In this document: in pieces, positions 58,849 through 64,000 of the stretch
How the letters are laid out: the number at the start of each line of letters is the position of its first letter
How positions within the stretch are numbered: position 1 is the first letter of the stretch
Assembly (NCBI GenBank): GCA_050953105.1
Contig: JBMNMA010000004.1
Span: 496,001-560,000, forward strand
Reading direction: 5' to 3'
DNA length: 64,000 bases
Source of the DNA: UBA1206 sp050953105
GTDB taxonomy: Bacteria > Bacillota > Clostridia > Oscillospirales > CAG-382
Notes under the pieces: generated by a model
What the model saw: only the letters and a program-made list of their open reading frames with translations
Told to the model about the DNA's origin: nothing
Database searches by the model: none
Position numbers and translations under genes: made by a program

Positions 58849-61005
58849 TTATTTCTTATTTCGTTTCTTCTTAACCGCCACAACGGTGGTGGCAACTACA
58901 CCGGCGGCAACCCCTGTGCCTATGGCAAGAGCAGCTCCAAATCCGCCTTTTTTATCCGGCTTGCTTTCATCTGGACTGTTTTCGGGTAAACATTCTTCGT
59001 CCGGGCTTTCTTCTTCCCGGGGAATGCTGTTTTCGGACTTCTTTGTCACATTTACTTTTACCTCCAGCGGCTCGGTAAGGACAAATTCGCTCCTTGCCAC
59101 CACGGTAAAAGTGTCTGTGCCTTCAAAATTGTTTTCCGAAATATAGGTGAAATCCCCGCTTTTGGGACTTAGCTCAATTTTTCCGTGGGATGGGGGAGTA
59201 ACCACCTCAAGATAAATATCCCCGTGTCTTATATCGGCATATTCACCCTTTCTAATTCCCACATAGCCGTAAATTTTTTCGCCCGACAAGCCGCTAAATT
59301 CCTTTGCGGTAATATTAATATGGGGTTTATACGTCCCTTTTATAAAGGCATAGATGTCGTCGTAGGTCTGGCGTTGCCTGCTGTTTTGGGACTTGGCAAG
59401 ATAATATATAATTCCGGGGTTGGCATCCTGATAGTAGCCGTGAACAGCCTCCTTCATAAACCCCAAGGCATAGCCTGCGTCAAGATAGGCATAAAACTGT
59501 CTAAGCCTAAGGTCGGCGTCATCGGAGGTTATGTTATATACCCCCCAGGACATCTCAATTTCCACCCCAAGGCCATATTTCTTTATTGCCTCGGTAAAGC
59601 CATAAAACATCTCCAGCTTCATTCTTTCGTATCCCGTCCAGGGTATGTCGGGCTGCATCATGGCCACGTCGAACCCCATTTCCTCCACCCTGTCCATACC
59701 GCTGGCATAAAGAAGGGGTATCCAGAAGAAGTTCAAATCCCTTTCGTGGACAAGCTCGGACACCGACTTTATAAGCTCATATTCCTCCTTGCCCCAGATA
59801 GGCTTTATGGATTCGGGTTCCCAGTAAAAGCCGGCAAGGCGTATGTTTTTGTAATTGCGCTCATTCATTTTTTGAATAACCGCATCCATAAACCAGGCAT
59901 ATATTTTAAGCTGCTCTTCCCGGTTGGTGCAGTATTCGTCCTTGCCGTCCCCGTCAATGTCCCCGAAAATGGCTTTTTGCCCTATGTTGGGGTAGGGCAT
60001 GTTTATAACAAGCTGCATGGTGTGGTCGGTTTTTCCGGTGGCGGCTTTAACCTTGTCCAACGCCCGTTCAATGGCGCCGCAGTTGAATTCCTCGTCAAAA
60101 ATCGAATCTATATAATACTGCCAGTCGGACATAAGTGGCGGGTCGCCCCCCTTGCCGCAGTTCCGGCCGGAAGGCAGGGTGTTACGCAGCGCTGAAAACA
60201 TAAAGGAGTCGAACATGGTGTCGATTATTTCACCCTTGGGGGATATATATCCGCAATAATACAGCATTTCCTCCTCGGTGTTTTCCACGTAGCTCCGGTC
60301 AAGCTCCCCCTTGTAGCCGCAATATAAAAGTATCAAGTCCTTGCATCGCTCAATCCCGGGGTGGTAGGCGTTTTTATAGTTATAGGGATCTATGTATTTA
60401 ACAAACTTTTCTTCGGTGCCGTTAATATCGGTTCCCAAAATCTCTATCTCGTCGCAGTAGGTGTAGCCGTCCACCCTGAATTTTAGACGGACATATTTAG
60501 CCCTAAACCGGCCGACATTTTCGGCGGCTATGGTAAACTGCCCCCTGTCAGTGCCCCCCACATTGTCGGAATTGTCATAGGAGCAAGCAAGCATCCAGTC
60601 GGTGCCGTTTTCAGACACAAATAAATCGTAATAGTCGGAGGGTATAAGTCCGGAGGTGTTGTGCTTAAGGCCGTGAAATCTAAAACCGGTAACCGCTTTT
60701 GCCTCCGGCAGCTCAAAGGTTACCGTGCGGTATAATCCCCGGTAAAAAACATGCCAGGTGGGGTTGTTTAGGTCGGATGAAAAAGAACGCTTTCCGTCGG
60801 TAAGCCTGCCCAGTGCCGGGTCGGTTTCGTTGCCGAACAGGGCAAAGGAGGCGGAAATGTCTATCCCCGTTTCCACCGTATAAGTAAGGCCCTTTACTAT
60901 ATTTTTATCCTTTGCTGCCGAGTCGGCAGTTGCCCCCAATGGGACTATAAAGGATGCGGTAAGAAGTGAAAGCACAATGCGCCAAAGCAGTTTTAATTTT
61001 TTCAT
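58849..61005 (-). CDS. DUF4855 surface protein with discoidin-like domain (copy 1)
   Basis: 718 residues from ATG 61005 (MKKLKLLWRI), with GGGGAGG 7 bases upstream. Same plan as the next gene: signal peptide, F5/8 type C-like domain (about 45-205), DUF4855 (LILLYCGYKGELDRSY; FYWEPESIKP; DVAMMQPDIPW), an Ig-like domain (GKIELSPKSGDFTYI), acidic linker, membrane helix and KKKRNKK. Long stretches of DNA are nearly identical to the second copy, as in 59830-60180 versus 57470-57820. Each copy has its own promoter and terminator. Confidence 0.83.
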   Translation of the reverse strand: MKKLKLLWRIVLSLLTASFIVPLGATADSAAKDKNIVKGLTYTVETGIDISASFALFGNETDPALGRLTDGKRSFSSDLNNPTWHVFYRGLYRTVTFELPEAKAVTGFRFHGLKHNTSGLIPSDYYDLFVSENGTDWMLACSYDNSDNVGGTDRGQFTIAAENVGRFRAKYVRLKFRVDGYTYCDEIEILGTDINGTEEKFVKYIDPYNYKNAYHPGIERCKDLILLYCGYKGELDRSYVENTEEEMLYYCGYISPKGEIIDTMFDSFMFSALRNTLPSGRNCGKGGDPPLMSDWQYYIDSIFDEEFNCGAIERALDKVKAATGKTDHTMQLVINMPYPNIGQKAIFGDIDGDGKDEYCTNREEQLKIYAWFMDAVIQKMNERNYKNIRLAGFYWEPESIKPIWGKEEYELIKSVSELVHERDLNFFWIPLLYASGMDRVEEMGFDVAMMQPDIPWTGYERMKLEMFYGFTEAIKKYGLGVEIEMSWGVYNITSDDADLRLRQFYAYLDAGYALGFMKEAVHGYYQDANPGIIYYLAKSQNSRQRQTYDDIYAFIKGTYKPHINITAKEFSGLSGEKIYGYVGIRKGEYADIRHGDIYLEVVTPPSHGKIELSPKSGDFTYISENNFEGTDTFTVVARSEFVLTEPLEVKVNVTKKSENSIPREEESPDEECLPENSPDESKPDKKGGFGAALAIGTGVAAGVVATTVVAVKKKRNKK

Positions 61006-61036
61006 TTTTACCTCCCCTTTTAGCAGATTATAATGA

Positions 61037-61065
61037 AGTATAGCATAAAGAAAATATATAATCAA
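61037..61065 (-). promoter_or_regulatory. Sigma-A promoter for DUF4855 copy 1
   Basis: Minus strand: TTGATT (61065-61060), 17-base spacer, TATACT (61042-61037). Confidence 0.75.
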
Positions 61066-61094
61066 TGGTTAAAATGGCTTTTTATGTTATTAGG

Positions 61095-61133
61095 TAAAAT
61101 AAAAACCGCCGCCGGGAACACCCGAAACGGCGG
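61095..61133 (-). terminator. Terminator of the glutamine synthetase gene
   Basis: CCGCCG (61106-61111) pairs with CGGCGG (61128-61133), with CGGG/CCCG inside. On the minus strand TTTTTATTTTA follows. Confidence 0.85.
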
Positions 61134-61146
61134 ATATTTATTTGAT

Positions 61147-63243
<2,097 letters not shown>

Positions 63244-63278
63244 ATAATCCCCCTTAAGACGGTTGGTGTATTATGTTT

Positions 63279-63306
63279 ATTTTACACCACCCACCTGAAT
63301 TGTCAA
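63279..63306 (-). promoter_or_regulatory. Sigma-A promoter for glnN
   Basis: Minus strand: TTGACA (63306-63301), 16-base spacer, TAAAAT (63284-63279). Confidence 0.75.
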
Positions 63307-63410
63307 TATTCGATATATCCAAAACTATTGATGTGTGGTAAAAAATAAGGTATATTTAGGACAAAAATTCATTTATGGTGTTTTTTATACTCATTAAAAA
63401 GTCTTGCCCT

Positions 63411-63520
63411 TGCGCCCCCGGAGGGGGAGCAGGTGTATTAACCCGGGGTGAAGCCCCGGGTAAAGGATGCACCACCAACAACGCGCCCCGTAGGGGAGCG
63501 GGTGTTTTTCGGGAGTGAAG
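63411..63520 (+). repeat. Dispersed repeat B (copies 2 and 3)
   Basis: GCGCCCCCGGAGGGGGAGCA start at about 63411, with GTATTAACCCGGGGTGAAGC; a shorter relative follows at 63483-63520. Confidence 0.6.
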
Positions 63521-63629
63521 AGAATAGAGATGAAAAATGGTTTAAAACACTGCGGGTTTTGTTCGATTTAATTATTTTATTATAAGTTAGCAGCAAATTT
63601 AGTAGAGGTTATTACATGTGATGAATACA

Positions 63630-63691
63630 AAAAGCCTTCTGACTTTCGGGGAAGGGGGAAGGGGGAACGCACCAGCGGTGGATGAGGGGTT
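63630..63691 (+). repeat. Dispersed repeat A (copy 4)
   Basis: AAAAAGCCTTCTGACTTTCG start, with AGCGGTGGATGAGGGG end. No gene is seen between 63307 and 63807. Confidence 0.6.
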
Positions 63692-63717
63692 TGTGATATG
63701 TTAGGTATAAAAATAAA

Positions 63718-63765
63718 ATCCGCAGTTGTGCTGCGGATGAAATTCTGCTGGCGCAGGATGAAATT
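63718..63765. repeat. Short hairpin array joined by GATGAAATT
   Basis: ATCCGCAG (63718-63725) pairs with CTGCGGAT (63731-63738), then CTGC-TGGC-GCAG (63745-63756), each followed by GATGAAATT. Similar in style to the array at 37878-38000. Confidence 0.5.
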
Positions 63766-63807
63766 TTATACTCCTCCTCAGGTGAAATCCGCAAAACCTT
63801 GCATGAT

Positions 63808-64000
63808 TTACTTTTTTACACACCTGAACACAAAAATGCCCTTCTTTTTGTATATAACCTCGCAGCCGCCGAAAACCTCCGTCAGCTTTGCCATGGTGGA
63901 TTCGGCTCCGTGTTTTTTCAGATTAACCACATACAGACATCCGCCGATGTTGAGGTGGTTAATCGAATCCTCAAACATCCGGTAGGTTACCGACTTTCCG
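63808..64000 (-). CDS. Methyltransferase small-domain protein, C-terminal end (5' part outside window)
   Basis: The last 63 codons of a gene entering from the right. The residues YRMFEDSINHLNIGGCLYVV, then KKHGAESTMAKLTEVFG and VIYKKKGIFVFRC, match the end of RsmC/YbxB-type SAM-dependent methyltransferases (MTS domain), which modify rRNA or tRNA. SAM-binding motifs lie outside the window. Confidence 0.72.
   Translation of the reverse strand, partial: GKSVTYRMFEDSINHLNIGGCLYVVNLKKHGAESTMAKLTEVFGGCEVIYKKKGIFVFRCVKK

Overview
The window looks like chromosome from a Gram-positive, strictly anaerobic Clostridia bacterium, most likely of the Oscillospirales / Ruminococcaceae-Acutalibacteraceae type. 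Evidence: strong AGGAGG-type ribosome sites, consensus TTGACA-17-TATAAT promoters, U-tailed terminators, a DnaD-type primosome protein, an electron-bifurcating [FeFe] hydrogenase, a nine-gene V-type ATPase, a type III glutamine synthetase, a DUF6062 protein and the short GC-rich dispersed repeats typical of such genomes. This placement is inference from gene content; there is no rRNA or tRNA gene in the window.

Layout. 1-4.4 kb (minus): helicase loader (cut by the edge), DnaD protein, DUF1934 protein, glutamate racemase, D-Ala-D-Ala ligase, small membrane protein. 4.6-8.7 kb (plus): TepA-like ClpP-fold protease, a dockerin/Ig protein and a large surface protein. 8.9-10.2 kb (minus): small membrane protein and an amidase-fold SH3b protein that lacks the usual zinc ligands. 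10.2-13.0 kb (plus): infC-rpmI-rplT with an attenuating leader and an apparent AUA start, rpsU, deoC-cdd. 13.1-21.3 kb (minus): a ten-gene operon for the HydABC bifurcating hydrogenase interleaved with a second, divergent [FeFe]-hydrogenase-like protein, two DRTGG proteins, a PHP protein and two GHKL ATPases, which reads as a redox-sensing module.

21.6-29.8 kb (plus) holds three tandem copies of an ECF sigma locus. The first sigma gene is split by a 913-bp transposase-less element with 28-bp imperfect terminal repeats and an 8-bp target duplication, which carries one lipoprotein gene behind an ECF-type promoter; its anti-sigma-like partner is frameshifted. The second copy is a short chimeric stub. 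The third is intact and is followed by a 1028-residue membrane-anchored repeat protein. 30.2-33.2 kb: three surface proteins sharing signal peptides, discoidin-like domains and PxTGD-type tails, one sharing a module with the large protein at 6.4-8.7 kb.

33.3-35.9 kb (plus): dCMP deaminase, lipoprotein, RimI, TsaD, followed by a noncoding stretch with a cluster of DnaA-box-like sequences. 36.2-45.3 kb: DUF6062 protein, 8-oxoguanine-type DNA glycosylase, repeat-rich spacers, a pair of QueG-like iron-sulfur proteins, a Cys-rich protein, a GH42-like glycosidase, a radical SAM protein with unusual cysteine spacing and a GNAT protein. 45.5-47.8 kb (plus): an NMT1-type ABC importer behind two palindromes. 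47.9-56.2 kb (minus): V-ATPase operon with a rotor subunit that looks Na+-type. 56.5-61.0 kb (minus): two tandem DUF4855 surface proteins. 61.1-63.2 kb (minus): glutamine synthetase III. The right end has more repeats and the 3' end of a methyltransferase gene.

Most promising for new biology: the hydrogenase operon with its built-in sensory-type genes, the cargo-bearing non-autonomous element inside the sigma factor gene, the DnaA-box cluster, and the family of modular surface proteins.
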